Part shown: positions 25,005 to 36,930 of the stretch, piece after piece | How positions within the stretch are numbered: the first letter of the stretch is position 1 | Layout: every line of letters begins with the position of its first letter | Origin: Rosa chinensis | Taxonomy: Eukaryota > Streptophyta > Magnoliopsida > Rosales > Rosaceae | Length of the DNA: 64,000 nucleotides | Assembly: GCF_002994745.2 (NCBI RefSeq) | Contig: NC_037094.1 | Coordinates: 29,176,956-29,240,955 of the forward strand | Reading direction: 5' to 3' | The notes under the pieces: generated by a model | What the model saw: only the letters and a program-made list of their open reading frames with translations | Told to the model about the DNA's origin: nothing | Databases searched by the model: none | Position numbers and translations under genes: made by a program

Positions 25005-28000
25005 ATGGGGTGCATGTGCTCTACCTTGGCTGCCAAGTTCGCCTTCTTCCCTCCATCTCCTCCCACCTACAAGATCCACAACCGGGAAAACGACGGCAAG
25101 CTCAGCGTCGTAGCCTCCGCCTCCACCTCCACGTCGTTTCCTCTCCCTCACACCGACGACAACTCCCTCGACGTTTTGCTCATTGACAACAAACGCGGCA
25201 GCAAGATTGTCGCTTTTTATCTCAGAAACCCATATGCTCGTCTCACTCTGCTTTATTCTCATGGCAATGCTGCTGACCTTGGTCAACTCTATGATCTCTT
25301 TGTCCAGCTCAAGGTCGCTCTCAGGGTCAATCTCATTGGGTTAGTCGTTTTCTCTTTGTTTTCAGCCATTTTCATTTTGGTTTATTGGGTCCCAAAATGT
25401 GTGGATTTTGGGTTCTGGGTTCTGTTTCTCTCTCTGTTTCTAAGCTTCATGGTCCATGGAGTTTGCAAATCTAGCATCTTTAACAATCTCTTGGCTTTAA
25501 AAAAGTTCCCTTTTGTTTGTGAGCTTATTATTTGTTTGTGGGATTTCATTTTTGTTTTTACTCAATAGTTGATGCTGTTAAATTGAGTTTAATTTGATTT
25601 TACTACCTTTCCTAAGTTGAAAACTTCCGGTGGGTCTGGTTTGATGGGCTTAGATCTGTGAATGTTCAAATCTCTACCTTCAACTATTGTCACACTGTAT
25701 AATTCAATGTCTTTTCTTGTTTGTCCAGTAACAGCAAATCAAAGTGAGAGTGAATAAGGCACAGTTAATGGTTTCCCTAGACGTTAGTTCTTATCAGGCT
25801 TTTTCAACCTCTCTCTTTTCTCTTTTATTACCTTTTCTCCCTGTATAAAGTAAATGGGTTTTATTGTTCTATTTGGATATGGAGAATTGGAGATGCAGCT
25901 TTACTGTTTCTTTTTCTCTTGGAAATTTGTGCCTCAGGGCTCTTCAGATCTATCTTTCACTTTCTCCCTTCTCTTTTTCGTGTTTTGGTTCGCAAGAGTA
26001 GCCTTTTACGGAGAACTGAAATAGGGTCCTCTATGATCTGTGTCCTTGGAATTCTAACTCTGTTCTACGCAATTATGACGTGAAACCTATGATTGAGTAC
26101 ATGATTGAAGCCATAAGCACTTTGCGTGTAAATTGGGTTTCCAGATTTGTGAATGCCCAATTTCTTGTCTTTATTTTCCTTGTTAAGAAATTAAGTCGGT
26201 CAAATTTTGTGTGCTTCCCAGCTCAGTCAATGTAGAACATTTCATGCTGGGTTATACTATTCATAATTTCACTAATGTTAGGTGCAATGCGTGCAAAATT
26301 TCAATTAATATCGATCACATTGCCAATAATTTGTAATTAATAGTGCTTCTCGTATTCCCTGCCATTTCCTTGATTGGGTTTGATGTTCATAGAGTGCTGA
26401 ATTTTGTATGCAGATACGACTATTCTGGCTATGGAGCCTCTACTGGCAAGGTAGCCCACAATAATCTTATTGTACATCATGTGAAACTTATTGTACTTCT
26501 ACCCAGTTTCAAATATTTCAAGCAATATATAATGATGCAGACCAAAAAGATGCCTTTAGTACTGATATACCACGCTAAGTAATTCATTGGAGGAATTGGA
26601 ATTGCGCCAACCCATCAAAGTGATTAACCATTAAATAGATAATTCATATCATCATGAGTGGTTTTTCACGTAGTTTCTAAAATTTAGAAGGTAGAAGGTC
26701 TTTTGGCGGGATTATGTAAAAAACCTACGGCATAAGTGAGCGATGGGGTAGAATATTGTAGATATCTGCAAAAGACTATGCATACAGAGACACCCCCAAG
26801 GCTGAAGGCATATGTGTTATTCTAGATATGTCAATAATTGCAGAAGTTTTGGACTGGTTTCTGAGTCATGAATTAACTCATAATTGAACAACTGTAACTG
26901 AATTTGGTCACGTGTCTTATTCCAGATATGTCAATAATTGCAGAAGTTTTGTACTGGTTTCTGAATCATGTATTAACTCACAATTGAACAACTGTAACTG
27001 AATTTGGTCATGTGTTTAATGGAGTTTCCTTGCATTTAAGCTTTAAACACCGCGACGAATATGATAATATCAACACAAATTAGCTAAATGTTGCTGGGTA
27101 TGGTTAATGTATACAAAGCATTATAGAAAGAATATGTGTATTGATTGGCTATTCAAAATATTAGACTGCCTTGATGTTTTGGATTTTTTCAACTTTTTAG
27201 TTGCTTTTCTTGAAAATTGGAGGTATCTGTTCATTTTATGCGATAACATTACACGTGCTTACTAATTAGTTCACTATTTCTGGTTTTTCTTGTCATCATT
27301 AAATCTTAAACAGCTCATGTCCTTTAAAAGTGTCAATGGAAGTATTTAATTATGACTTCTTATTACTGGAATCCAGCCAAGTGAGGAAAACACATATGCT
27401 GACATAGAGGCAGTATATGAGTGCCTTGAGACCGAATATGGAGTTAGCCAGGAAGATTTGATCTTGTATGGGCAGTCAGTTGGAAGTGGACCAACACTCC
27501 ACTTGGCATCTAAACTACCAAGACTAAGGGGTGTAGTTCTGCACAGTGCAATTCTCTCCGGCCTTCGTGTTGTCTGCCATGTAAAATTCACATTCTGCTT
27601 TGACATTTATAAGGTATGGTCTTATATCTTGGCTAGTCCGGTAATAGATGTGTAGCATCAACTTGATTCTTGGACGGCCTACTATATAGAATGACAGCAT
27701 TTTTGTTATATTGATGTACAATTAGTAGACTCTGAGAATGATTGATGTGGTAAACTGCCAAGACTAGAGTATTATGCTTTGCTTATGCGAGTATGGTGCT
27801 ATTCTTATGTATGCAGAACATCAATAAAATTCGGAAAGTGAAGTGCCCTGTGCTAGTGATACATGTAAGTGCTTCTTGAATTGATCGCTATAAATCTCAT
27901 GTTTTCTTTGTCTGGTTGAAAATGTAATATTGGATACACGACCATGAGAATGAATTTTTTTTCCGCTTCTGTGAAACTGTTGTTAGCTTGATATTTCTTT

Positions 28001-30754
28001 AGGATTGCGTAAGATTTACTTGTTCAATCCAGTTGAATTTCTTGATTTGATTAATTGTTTCTATGCATCTTCTGCAGCATGCATCATTTAAGTTCAAAAG
28101 GCAATCAACATTTTATTTAGTAACCCCATTTTGAATTCAGCTGAGTATAGGCATTTCTCACTTTTCTAGAAGTATATGAATAAGTTTTTTGGCCTAATTA
28201 AACTTTAATTTCCCACAAATGGACAACCCACTCAGCCTGGTTGGATACTTTCTTGGTTATATTTCTAGCTTTATGCAGTGATTGTTTATTTCAAAGAAAC
28301 AGATGAAGTATATTTGCAATTTGTATTCCTCACTTGTCTTAAATCTTGACCAAGTACCGAGCCTGAGCTGATGTGTCGCAGGCAGCCCTATATCTTGTGG
28401 GCCACTATAAAACTTAATTAATCTGTTTAAACATGTAGATAAAAGAGAACATAACCTTAGATACAAGGGGTGATAGGACTAATTTTACTAAAATGTTTGA
28501 TTCAGGGTATAAGTTGATAAACTCTGGCTTTTGTATGTCTCGTGTATTGAACCCTTAGAACGCATTTATTTATAGGACATTGAATACACCTCAAATTGGC
28601 TATCTTTAGGTTTTATGCTTTTCCATTATATGCTTATTCACATTTTAGGTTATTACTACATTTTTTCTGATCTGTGTTGGAAACAGGAATCACTGAATCA
28701 TCAATCATTTGACTCAAATAAACTATGTACGAAAAATACCAAGGATTCAATTTCCTAAGACATATTATCTAATACTAGTGGATGTAATGTGGCATTTTTT
28801 AAATATTTTTTTTATCAAAGATAAAACCCGACTCTTGGGTCACCAGTCCTTGAGATTCTTGAATTTTCAAATGTCATACGTCATATTTCTGATCTTAGCA
28901 TCTCAACTCAATGGTGATAAAATTGATAGATTGATGGTTAAGTATTCTAGGTGATTATGTTAGAAATTTAGATTGGTGTATGTGTTAAAAGAAATTTGAG
29001 TTCCTGATGGAAAGAAAGGAATCAGTTGTAACATAAGTTTACTTTTGACTGAGGGGATGAAAGTATGACAATAAAGGTACGTGTTAGCAAGGCTTGCAAG
29101 AGTGGAGCCAATCCTACAATTGAGATGCTTATTTCCCCGTTAGACATAAGCTATGTTATTTCTTCTTATTTTAAACATTTAAAACAGAACTATTATCTAT
29201 CATCACATCTTACTGTCCAACATGTTGATGAAAGACAACATCCTTATGGATACTAACCTGAGGTTAAAGCAGAATCTCAAAGCCTTAGTTGAACAGTATT
29301 ATTAGATTGTAATCACTTGATTATGCCTATTCCCTTCTATTAAAAGCATCAAGAGACACCAATGGTCACCGAAAGCATGCCGATATATGTGTCAATATGC
29401 AAATGCTTAGCTTTTTATCTGGACTGGTCTTTTGCTATTTTGCTGATTGTTAATTGATTACTATACTCATGAAGTCATGATAACCTTAAAATTTGGCTGG
29501 CTCTGTAGGTTGACAACCTGAGGTCAGTTCGAAGGATTTTCCTATTTTCTGAACATATATTTCCATGATTATTTAAGTAGTTTCTGTAATCATTTTAATT
29601 TCATTTGATATGCCTTATCATAATTGTAAGCTGAAATGTATCAAAAAACTATCTTTCAGGGTACAGAAGATGATATTGTGAATTGGTTACATGGCAATGG
29701 ACTTTGGAAAATGGCAAGGGATCCGTATGATCCTTTGTGGATTAAAGGAGGTGGGCACTGCAACTTGGAGCTTTACCCTGATTACATCCGCCATCTTTGC
29801 AGGTTTATCCAAGAAATGGAGAACATAACCACAGAAATCCGTCTCAAAAAGATCCGACAGAACATGCATGTGCACAAGAGATCATGTGGAAGCCATTGCT
29901 GTAGAATTAAAGTCTGCCGACCTAAATGCTTTGAATGTTCGATACCAAAATGTGTAAAATGCTCATGCTGGAAGCCGAAATGCTCCTCATGCTGGAAGCC
30001 GAACTGCTCCTCATGCTGGAAGCTGAACTGCTCCTCTTGCTGCAAGCCGAACTGCTCCTCTTGCTGCACGCCGAACTGCTCCTCTTGCTGCAAGCCGAAC
30101 TGCTCCTCTTGCTGCAAGCCGAACTGCTTCTCTTGCTGCAAGCCGAACTGCTTCTCTTGCTGCAAGCCGAAATGCTCCTCTAGCTGCAAGCCGAAATGCT
30201 CCTCTAGCTGCAAGCCGAACTGCTCCTCTTGCTGCAAGCCCAACTGCTCCTCTTGCTGCAAGCCCAACTGCTTCTCTTGCTGCATGCCGAACTGCCTCTC
30301 TTGCTGCAAGCCGAACTGCCTCTCTTGCTGCACGCCGAACTGCTTCTCTTGCTGCAAGCCGAACTGCTTCTCTTGCTGCAAGCCGAACTGCTTCTCTTGC
30401 TGCAAGCCGAAATGCTTCTCTTGCAGCAAGCCGAAATGCTTCTCTTGCAGCAAGCTGAAATGCTTCTCTTGCTGCAAGCCGAAATGCTTCTCTTGCTGCA
30501 AGCCGACATGTTTCTCTTGCTGCAAGCCGAAATGCTTCTCTTGCTGCAAGCCGAAATGCTTCTCTTGCTGGAAGCCGACATGCTTCTCTTGCTGGAAGCC
30601 GACATGCTTCTCTTGCTGGAAGCCGAGCTGCATAAAATGTTGCTGGCGGCCCAAATGCCCGAAATGTGCCGGACCAAACTGTTGCATTACATGTTTTCAG
30701 TGGCGGTGCTGTGTAGGAGGAACACAAAGTGGGTTAGACAGGGAGGATGGCTGA
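25005..30754 (+). CDS. ABHD17-like alpha/beta hydrolase with cysteine-repeat tail
   Basis: Predicted coding exons are 25005-25339, 26414-26450, 27377-27613, 27817-27864 and 29660-30754, all with GT/AG borders and in-phase joins, giving 583 aa. The product belongs to the ABHD17 group of serine hydrolases (in animals these remove palmitate from proteins). It has YSHGNAAD at about residues 84-91, the nucleophile elbow GQSVGSG with Ser158, the acid in GTEDD (223/224) and the catalytic His in GGGHCNLE (252). An N-terminal MGCMC could be lipidated and fix it to membranes. The core ends near residue 285, where related proteins usually stop or carry a short tail. Here residues 286-583 form a Cys-rich tail with 28 octapeptide repeats (323-546). 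The substrate is unknown. The start is the ATG in GAATGGGG, giving the conserved MGC opening. Confidence 0.85.
26814..27013 (+). repeat. 100-bp tandem duplication in intron 2
   Basis: Two consecutive copies with a 100-bp period share AGATATGTCAATAATTGCAG and AACTGTAACTGAATTTGGTC. Only a handful of differences separate them. It lies in the second intron of the hydrolase gene. Confidence 0.85.
29969..30640 (+). repeat. 28 x 24-bp coding minisatellite (Cys-rich octapeptide)
   Basis: Exactly 28 units of 24 bases encode variants of CKPNCFSC. The first residue is W, C or S; position 3 is mostly P; position 4 is N, K, T or S; position 6 is S, F, L or I. The period is a multiple of three, so the frame is kept whatever the copy number. 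By my count 74 of 224 residues are Cys. The edge units carry W (units 1-3 and 26-28) and the centre carries C, as expected for expansion from the middle. It lies wholly within the last exon of the hydrolase gene. Confidence 0.95.
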
Positions 30755-31349
30755 TGGTATAAATGGTTGTTGTATAGGTGAGCTGCTAACACCCTTCTCT
30801 TGTGCAGTAGTGTTGGAAACAGGAGGAAGTAGTTGCCGGGTAGATTTTAATTTTATAATTAATTATTTTCTTGATACTGGTCTGCTTTGAAACTCAAACA
30901 ATATATGAACTTTCTTCAAAAACATACATTTTGAATGAGATGCATATTATTTTAGGTAGCTTAAAGCTTATACATAGCAACAGATTTTCGACTCTGTAGC
31001 ATGCCTAAGAGGTGCAGGATATTCAAGCTGCCTTTTCGAGCTATCAAAATGAGAAAACCTAGAGGAAAAGGGATTCAATTTCCTTGATGGCTTCTATCTT
31101 ATGAATGTGAACTAACATGATTGTAACAAGGATTATGTAAAATGAAACTGCATGAACACTTGACAAGTTATCACAGTTTCCCTAGGATCCTTGGTCGCTA
31201 CATTCAGGAGTCCAAATTCCAAGTGCTTTTGTGAAAGTTTCTCTCAAGGAAGCACGTCTATTAAGCTAAACCATTTGAAACTTCCCTACAGATCTAGCTC
31301 CAACACTCTCTCAATTCAGAAACTCTGATGTGGCCTCCAAGAGTCCAAG
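30755..31349 (+). other. 3' flank of the hydrolase gene
   Basis: AT-rich sequence holding the presumed 3' untranslated region. Nothing else is recognisable. Confidence 0.4.
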
Positions 31350-31514
31350 TTAATTCAAGACTGGTATTTCAATTTCCAAATCGTATCCTCCACCAGTGTA
31401 ATCTGGCTGCTGATATTGTGGAATCTTAAACTTGGTGCCAAACAATAGTTTACCAAATTCAAACCTGTAACATGGCGTGTGATTTGAATTCGGTATGGAA
31501 ACCACGTTCTTGTT
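31350..31514 (-). pseudogene. Orphan terminal-exon-like open segment, unknown protein
   Basis: On the minus strand a splice acceptor-like CCAATTTCAG (complement of 31515-31524) is followed by an open segment with ordinary coding character that ends at a stop at about 31350. The encoded piece contains YRFEFGKLLFGTKFKIP and ends EIEIPVLN. I do not recognise the protein. No upstream exons are visible before unrelated sequence, so it may be a gene remnant or chance. Confidence 0.2.
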
Positions 31515-31860
31515 CTGAAATTGGTTTCCCTCACCTTCCTCACGTCCTTGTTTTCTTAAGAAAGAAAAATACTCCCCCAACCAAAAAGAGAAAAAAAAAC
31601 CAAGTAAATTATTATGTTTGGTCATAGACTCACATATATTACATTACTCATCATAAGTCTTGGCTCAAGTCAGAAAAGATGGAGGCCGCAAGCCATAGTC
31701 AGGGAGCATGGGATTTCTGGTCTGTCGATATAGATTTTAAGAGGGAACAATCTTGGAATGTCAATGTATAATAAAATAATTTTTTTTATCAGAGTAAATA
31801 CACAGAGAGCAATTATTAATCTACTTATCAAATTGGCAATTGTCAATCCATTATTTATCA

Positions 31861-32174
31861 AAAGTTGTACGTGGCGTGTAATGAATATCTAATTCACCAA
31901 GTTCAATGGACCACTTTACCAGTCTTCCTGAAGATTTCGGTTTTTGGAGAACCTGTTTCAGGGGTTGGTTGGTCAAGACATGTATCATGTGCGCTCGGAA
32001 ATATCGTCGGGCGGTTGTGAGGAGTGCGAGGGCGAATTTCTTGATATCGGAGTACCTGGACTCAGCATCGTTGAACACTTTGCTAGTGTAATAGATTGGC
32101 AGCTCATTGCTATCTTCTCGCCTGACCAGGGCGGCGCTGATCGCTGTGACTGATATAGCGAGGTAGATGTACAA
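31861..32174 (-). pseudogene. gypsy RNase H remnant
   Basis: The open stretch reads as the Ty3-type RNase H: AISAALVRRED, PIYYTSKVFNDAESRYS (the classic 'YxSkxL...E..Y' block), LLTTARRYFRAH and the end LDIHYTPRTTF, where the element is cut. It is out of frame with the reverse transcriptase upstream, so it is inactive. Confidence 0.75.
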
Positions 32175-32399
32175 GACTTCTCCTGGGATAGGTTTCGAAA
32201 GATAGTCTCAGAGGCCTTGGAAAGCCTTATCGTGTTCGGGTCCCCAATTGATCGTCTCGGTATGGTGAGTTTTGAGGAGCTTGAAGAATGGGGCGCACTT
32301 GTCGGTTAAACACGATATGAATCGGGTGAGGGCGACAGCATTCCCGGTGAGGGACTGGACCTCATTCCTGGTTTTTGGTGGTGCCATATCAAGGATTGC

Positions 32400-33260
32400 C
32401 TATACCTTTTCGGGGTTGGCCTCGATGCCCCTCTCGCTGACTACAAAACCCAGGAACTTGCCTCCCAGTACTCTAAACGCGCACTTGTCCGGGTTGAGAC
32501 GCATGCCATATTGGAGTAAGATGTCGAAGACGATGCCCAAGTTTTTAACGTGATCTTCAATGGTGACGCTTTTGACGAGCACGTCGTCCACATATACTTC
32601 CATGATCTTACCGATATGATCCGCGAACATGGCGTTAACCAGTCTTTGGTATGTAGCCCCAACGTTCTTTAGACCAAATGGCATTACCTTGTAACAATAG
32701 AAGCCCTGGAAAGTGGTGAAAGATGTGTGTTCCTGATCGGAGGGCTCCATGGCAATTTGGTTGTAGCCCGAGAAGGTGTCCATAAAACTGAGGAGCTTGT
32801 GACCTGCGGTGGAGTCAACTAGCTGATCGATTTGTGGGAGGGGAAAACTGTCCTTTGGGCAAGCCTTGTTCAAGTTGGTGTAGTCGACACACATGCGCCA
32901 TTTTCTATTGGGCTTCTTTACTATTACCACATTGGAGAGCCATGTCGGGTAGGAGACTTCCCGGACAAACCCGATGTCTTGGAGTTTCTTGACCTCAGCC
33001 TGGATTGCTTTATATTCTTCTTCCGTGAAGGCCCTTCTTTTCGGGCGAATTGGGGGATCGTCTGGTGAGATGGTGAGTTTATGGGTCAACAGCTCTGGCC
33101 AGATTCCTGGCATATCAGTGTACGACCATGCGAACACTTCCTGCAGGGTTTTGAGGAAGGCGATTAGCTCCTCCTGGAACTGTGGATCGGTTTTGGATCC
33201 TATCTTAACTTTTCTTTCTGGGTGTGCATCGGAAATGGAGACCGATATCAGGTCTTCCAA
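32400..33260 (-). pseudogene. gypsy reverse transcriptase
   Basis: A 286-codon open frame carries the full order of Ty3-type RT motifs: PTWLSNVVIVKKPNRKWRMC, DYTNLNKACPKDSFPLP, FMDTFSGYNQI, VMPFGLKNVGATYQRLVN and the catalytic YVDD in MEVYVDDVLVK. The final thumb region continues into damaged sequence on the left. It is well preserved, but the element as a whole is disrupted. Confidence 0.85.
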
Positions 33261-33443
33261 AGCATCTGGTCTCGAGTGCTTGAGCTTGCGCTAATCATCC
33301 TTCCTTTTGCTGCGCGTATCGCGATTTGCTGGAGTTTCGGGATCTTCCCTTGGATCTTCGAGCTTGTCGGATGGAGAGGGTAGGTCTGAAGTTAGAAGTA
33401 ACTCTTGCCTGCCGTGTCCCCTTCCGACAGTCAAGGAGTTGCA

Positions 33444-33830
33444 TTATCTCGCGAGTTCTTGATATCCTCTGATGGTGAGGGTGTCGCTTGGGGTAGGTAT
33501 CTGCATCATTAGCATGTGCCCTGCCACAAAGCATTGGAGTCCCCATATGGTGTCGCATCCCAAGATGACGTTGTAGGAGGATGGGCAGTCGACGATGATG
33601 AAGTATGCTGTCATGGTGACGATAGTGCTGCCGCCGCCCAGTGTGATCCTCAACTTATTGGATCCCAAGGGCTGTGTAATTTCTCCTGCGAAGCTGATTA
33701 GGGGTTCATGGTTTGGGGTGAGTTTCTTCCTATCTTGGTTGAGGCCCTCGTAGTAGCTGCCGAACATGACGCTGACCTCAGCGCCGCTGTCGACCAAGAC
33801 CCTGTGGCATCGATAGTGGTTGATGACCAT
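33444..33830 (-). pseudogene. gypsy aspartic protease remnant
   Basis: The open frame contains the retropepsin active site DSGAEVSVMF followed by the LGCDTIWGL block typical of plant gypsy proteases. A frameshift separates it from the reverse transcriptase. Confidence 0.7.
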
Positions 33831-34229
33831 GGTGATTAAGAGTGGGTCGTTGTGGTGCTTCTGGATGGTGTCCTCACTGCGATTAAAGGCTATCGAGTTC
33901 CATTCGACCTGGGGGGTGTGGCAGCCGTGGCTGAGTCCTAATATCTCCTAGCCCCGAGGGCATTGGCGCTTTTGTGTATGGTGGGTCTCGGGCATCCGTG
34001 GGGCGCCACCGTGTATCGTTAGGATGTGGCAGTAGACTTTGATGGCATTAGCGCCAGTGGCGAGAGTGCGATATTGCGAGAGTTGGCCGCTCTGAATGAA
34101 GTGCTTGATGGCATTTTTCAGTGCCCAACAGAGATTGGAAGGGTGGCCGGACTCCTCATGATATGTGCAGTATTTACCGTTATCTTGTTGTTTGGATTAG
34201 CCGGGCTTGAGCTTTGGTAGGTGTGGGAT

Positions 34230-34848
34230 TAGACCTGTAAATGGATTGGATTTTGATCCGGACCCGCTCCAAATCCGTGGCTATTGGACTGGTTTAGATC
34301 GAAAATTTTGATCCGTTGATCCGTTAATGATCCGAATCCGTTAACCCCTTTATTTAACGGATCAAATACGGATTTAGGTCGATCCGATTAGTTAATGATC
34401 CGGCCCGTTTTTGTAATAATAAAATATTATTTTTTATTAATATATTATTATTTAAAAAAAAATATAAAATATGAATAATTTCTAATACAAATTTTTTGCA
34501 GAAATATAAGGGACAGTCCATCACCCAAGATTCCAAGAAACATTAAGAATTTTGATAATGTAATTCTACTTTTGATGATACTTTTCATGTTGTTTTAATA
34601 TTTTATTAATATCTTATGAGGTATCATGATATAAATTTAATATTACTATTTAAAAATTTAAAATATTTGAGATTATAAACGGGTCGGATTAGCAGATCGG
34701 GTATCCGTTAGTCTGGCGGATATGGATTTGGATTGAGCTATCAATGATCCGCCGGGTTAACAGAGCGGGTTTGGATCGAATTTTTTTTTAAGTAAACGGG
34801 TTTGGATTTAGGTCGATCTGATCCAAATCCGATCCATTTACAGGTCTA
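34230..34848. mobile_element. hAT-type element (619 bp) nested in the gypsy element
   Basis: The inverted ends TAGACCTGTAAATGGAT and ATCCATTTACAGGTCTA are matched exactly. The 8-mer TGTGGGAT occurs on both sides (34222-34229 and 34849-34856), a perfect hAT-size duplication. The interior is AT-rich with repeated GATCCG/CGGATC words and no transposase. Confidence 0.92.
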
Positions 34849-34856
34849 TGTGGGAT

Positions 34857-36427
34857 GATGTCCTTGTGATTATTCCAGATGTCCTCATAAGAGGCAGTTA
34901 GTGTGGTATAAATTTCGTATCGGGGTGTCGCGAATCGCTGGTCATTCCTGTGTCGGGTGTCGCCGTATGGTGTATCGCGATGTCGACTGCTTCAGTTGTA
35001 TTTTGGCTTCTCGGGGCTCTTGCAGTATTGCTTGTTCTTCCTATCGTTATAGCAGTGTTGCTCTCGTGGGGCCCTGTCGTTTGTTTGGGCTCGGCTGGTT
35101 TCTTTGTTCCTGGTATCGGGGTTACTTACTTGAGGTACGGTGACCGGGTGCGCATTGGCGTTGGTGTCACGGCCAAAGATATCATATTCGGCCCGAGCAA
35201 AGGAGGTAGCGGCATCGAGGAGGTCATCGTATGTTGCGGGGGGATTGGTGTTGATCTGCAGCAAAAAGAATCCAGGCTGGAGTGCTTGCTTAAATGTCGA
35301 TGCCGCTAGGGCCGGGTCGAGGGAGCGGCATTGAGTGGCCTGCTTCTGCGACCGGCGGACAAAGTCTCGCAATAGCTTGTTCGGTCGTTGTTGGAGCCGA
35401 AATAGGTCAATTGTTGTGCGATACCCACCGTTGCACAAGATGAATCGTCGCAGGAACTTGTCTCCTAATTCTTGGAAACTATCAATGGAGTTGGTGGGTA
35501 GGTTGAGGAACCAGCGCAAGGTCTCATCCGTCAAGGTTTCCTCAAACGCATGGCAAACGATGGCGTCGGTGTATCGGGTTCCATGGAGTATGGATTGGAA
35601 GACTTCTAAATGGTGGTATGGGTCTCAGGTCCCATTGTACTTTTCGATCTTGAGGGGCTTGGCCTCTGGTAGGCCCTTCTCGGCCTGTATAGGGGCGGTA
35701 AAGGGTCCTGTCTTTCCCTGGAAACCAGCCGTGATCGGCTGCCAGCCGACTTTGCTTTCAGCCCTTTCCACTCGTGCCTATAAGGAGGCGATGGCCTCGC
35801 TCATTTGGAGCAATAGCCGAGTGTTTGGATCGGGTGGAGGTATGTTGGCAGTCGTAGCAATGTTGGCATCCGAGGTTCCCGCCGCGCCAGCAGTCGGTTG
35901 GGGAGTCGGTGCGGCACCAAGTTGACCTTGAAAAAATGGGGAGTTCAGGTAGATCGTTTGAGGGTCTGCACTGGTGTTGCCATGCGTGGGGCTAGTGGGA
36001 CCTCTCGACATGGGGTTAGAGGGCATGAAGGTGCCAGTGAGGCCTTTGGCAGGGTCCGCAGTGAGGACCAGTCCCGGTGTGGGGATACTGCAGATGGTCG
36101 GTATCGGGGTTTCCTGCTGGTAGGCCATTTCTGAGGCGTCGTCCCGCGCGACTCTCCGCTGGAGTGCTTCTCGTAGGTGCGGTTCTGGTTGGTCATGTTT
36201 TCGATCTCCCAGCTGGCTGCCATGCCAGCGACACGCTCGGCCTCGACCTGTGCGCCCGTCTCCATGAGGTCGCGCATCGCTATTTGTAGCGCCATGGTGG
36301 GATCGGTAGTCGTGACTGATTGAGTCTCGGTGGTCGGGCTCTGAAACTCGAGAGTGTGCTGGACCTTGCCGGTGGCTGCCTCGTGAGGCGGGTCACCATT
36401 GCTGGTATCGGGATTGCTAGTAGCCAT
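34857..36427 (-). pseudogene. gypsy gag remnant
   Basis: It begins with ATG at 36427, right after the primer site. The capsid-type region (retrotrans_gag) is the frame at 34992-35534, with LRWFLNLPTNSIDSFQEL and FVRRSQKQATQ. Shifts divide it into at least three frames, and a hAT insertion lies just past its end. Confidence 0.7.
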
Positions 36428-36462
36428 CAATGTGTTGTCCTGTCAACAAGGAGCGAGGGAAG

Positions 36463-36478
36463 TCCTTCTAGCACCAAA
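36463..36478 (-). promoter_or_regulatory. Candidate primer binding site of the gypsy element
   Basis: On the minus strand TTTGGTGCTAGAAGGA directly follows the LTR end (…GAAACA). It is positioned as a tRNA primer site, and the tRNA is not identified. Confidence 0.5.
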
Positions 36479-36930
36479 TGTTTCAGTGGTCTCGAGAGCA
36501 GTCTGGTCCAACTGAACACGGGGTGTATTGGTCTGCTACTATCGATATCGGTCTCGCTTATCTGCAAAACAGACTAAGGTTAGAGGGAAGACCGGGCGTG
36601 CCGGCCTTCAATGCTCCGATGCCTAAGTCAGTATCGGACAAGATAATGATAATGGAAAGCGGTAGTAAACAGTTACCTCTTTAAGTTGTTGGAGATGACC
36701 TTAATGTAGGAGGTTTGTGGGAGCTTGGTTCCGTTTCTTCGGTGTGGGACGCTCGGGATCCCGATATTGCCCGATGGGTATCGGAACCCTTGGCTGGGAG
36801 CTTATCTTGCTGGTATATAGGCGATATGAGTCTTGCACTTCTGATACTTGTGCCTAGGATGTATGTGTATACCAACAATAGTCATGATCATGGCTACAGT
36901 CAAGCTTGCCTATTGGGTTAGCTGGCTTGC
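36479..36930 (-). repeat. 5' LTR (or part) of the gypsy element
   Basis: Its inner edge is TGTTTCAG at 36479 on the plus strand. The outer edge cannot be set because no second LTR exists for comparison; 36930 is only a guess from the change to gene-poor AT-rich sequence. Confidence 0.35.

Larger units (their letters stand above)
31851..36478 (-). mobile_element. Truncated Ty3/gypsy retrotransposon (Tat/Ogre-like), minus strand
   Basis: Reading on the minus strand gives a tRNA primer site, gag, protease, reverse transcriptase and RNase H in gypsy order, with moderate frame damage. RNase H breaks off at about 31861 (…YTPRTTF) into AT-rich DNA, so integrase and the 3' LTR are missing. A hAT element interrupts it at 34230-34848. 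The composition is GC-richer than the neighbours. The lineage call rests on the RT and gag flavour and is tentative. Confidence 0.8.

Noticed and set aside
25340..25568. Continuation of the first hydrolase exon to a 187-aa product
   Set aside because: It reads through an intron; a GT donor at 25340 and the in-phase YDYSGYG exon at 26414 restore the conserved protein.
29969..30640. CRISPR-like array of regular repeats
   Set aside because: The units are contiguous without spacers, vary by coding-type substitutions, and lie in a plant exon.
29782..30727. Long minus-strand frames (301, 238 and 157 codons) across the cysteine repeat
   Set aside because: They are a by-product of a 24-bp repeat without stops in those frames; they lack any domain, and the plus-strand frame joins correctly to the hydrolase exons.
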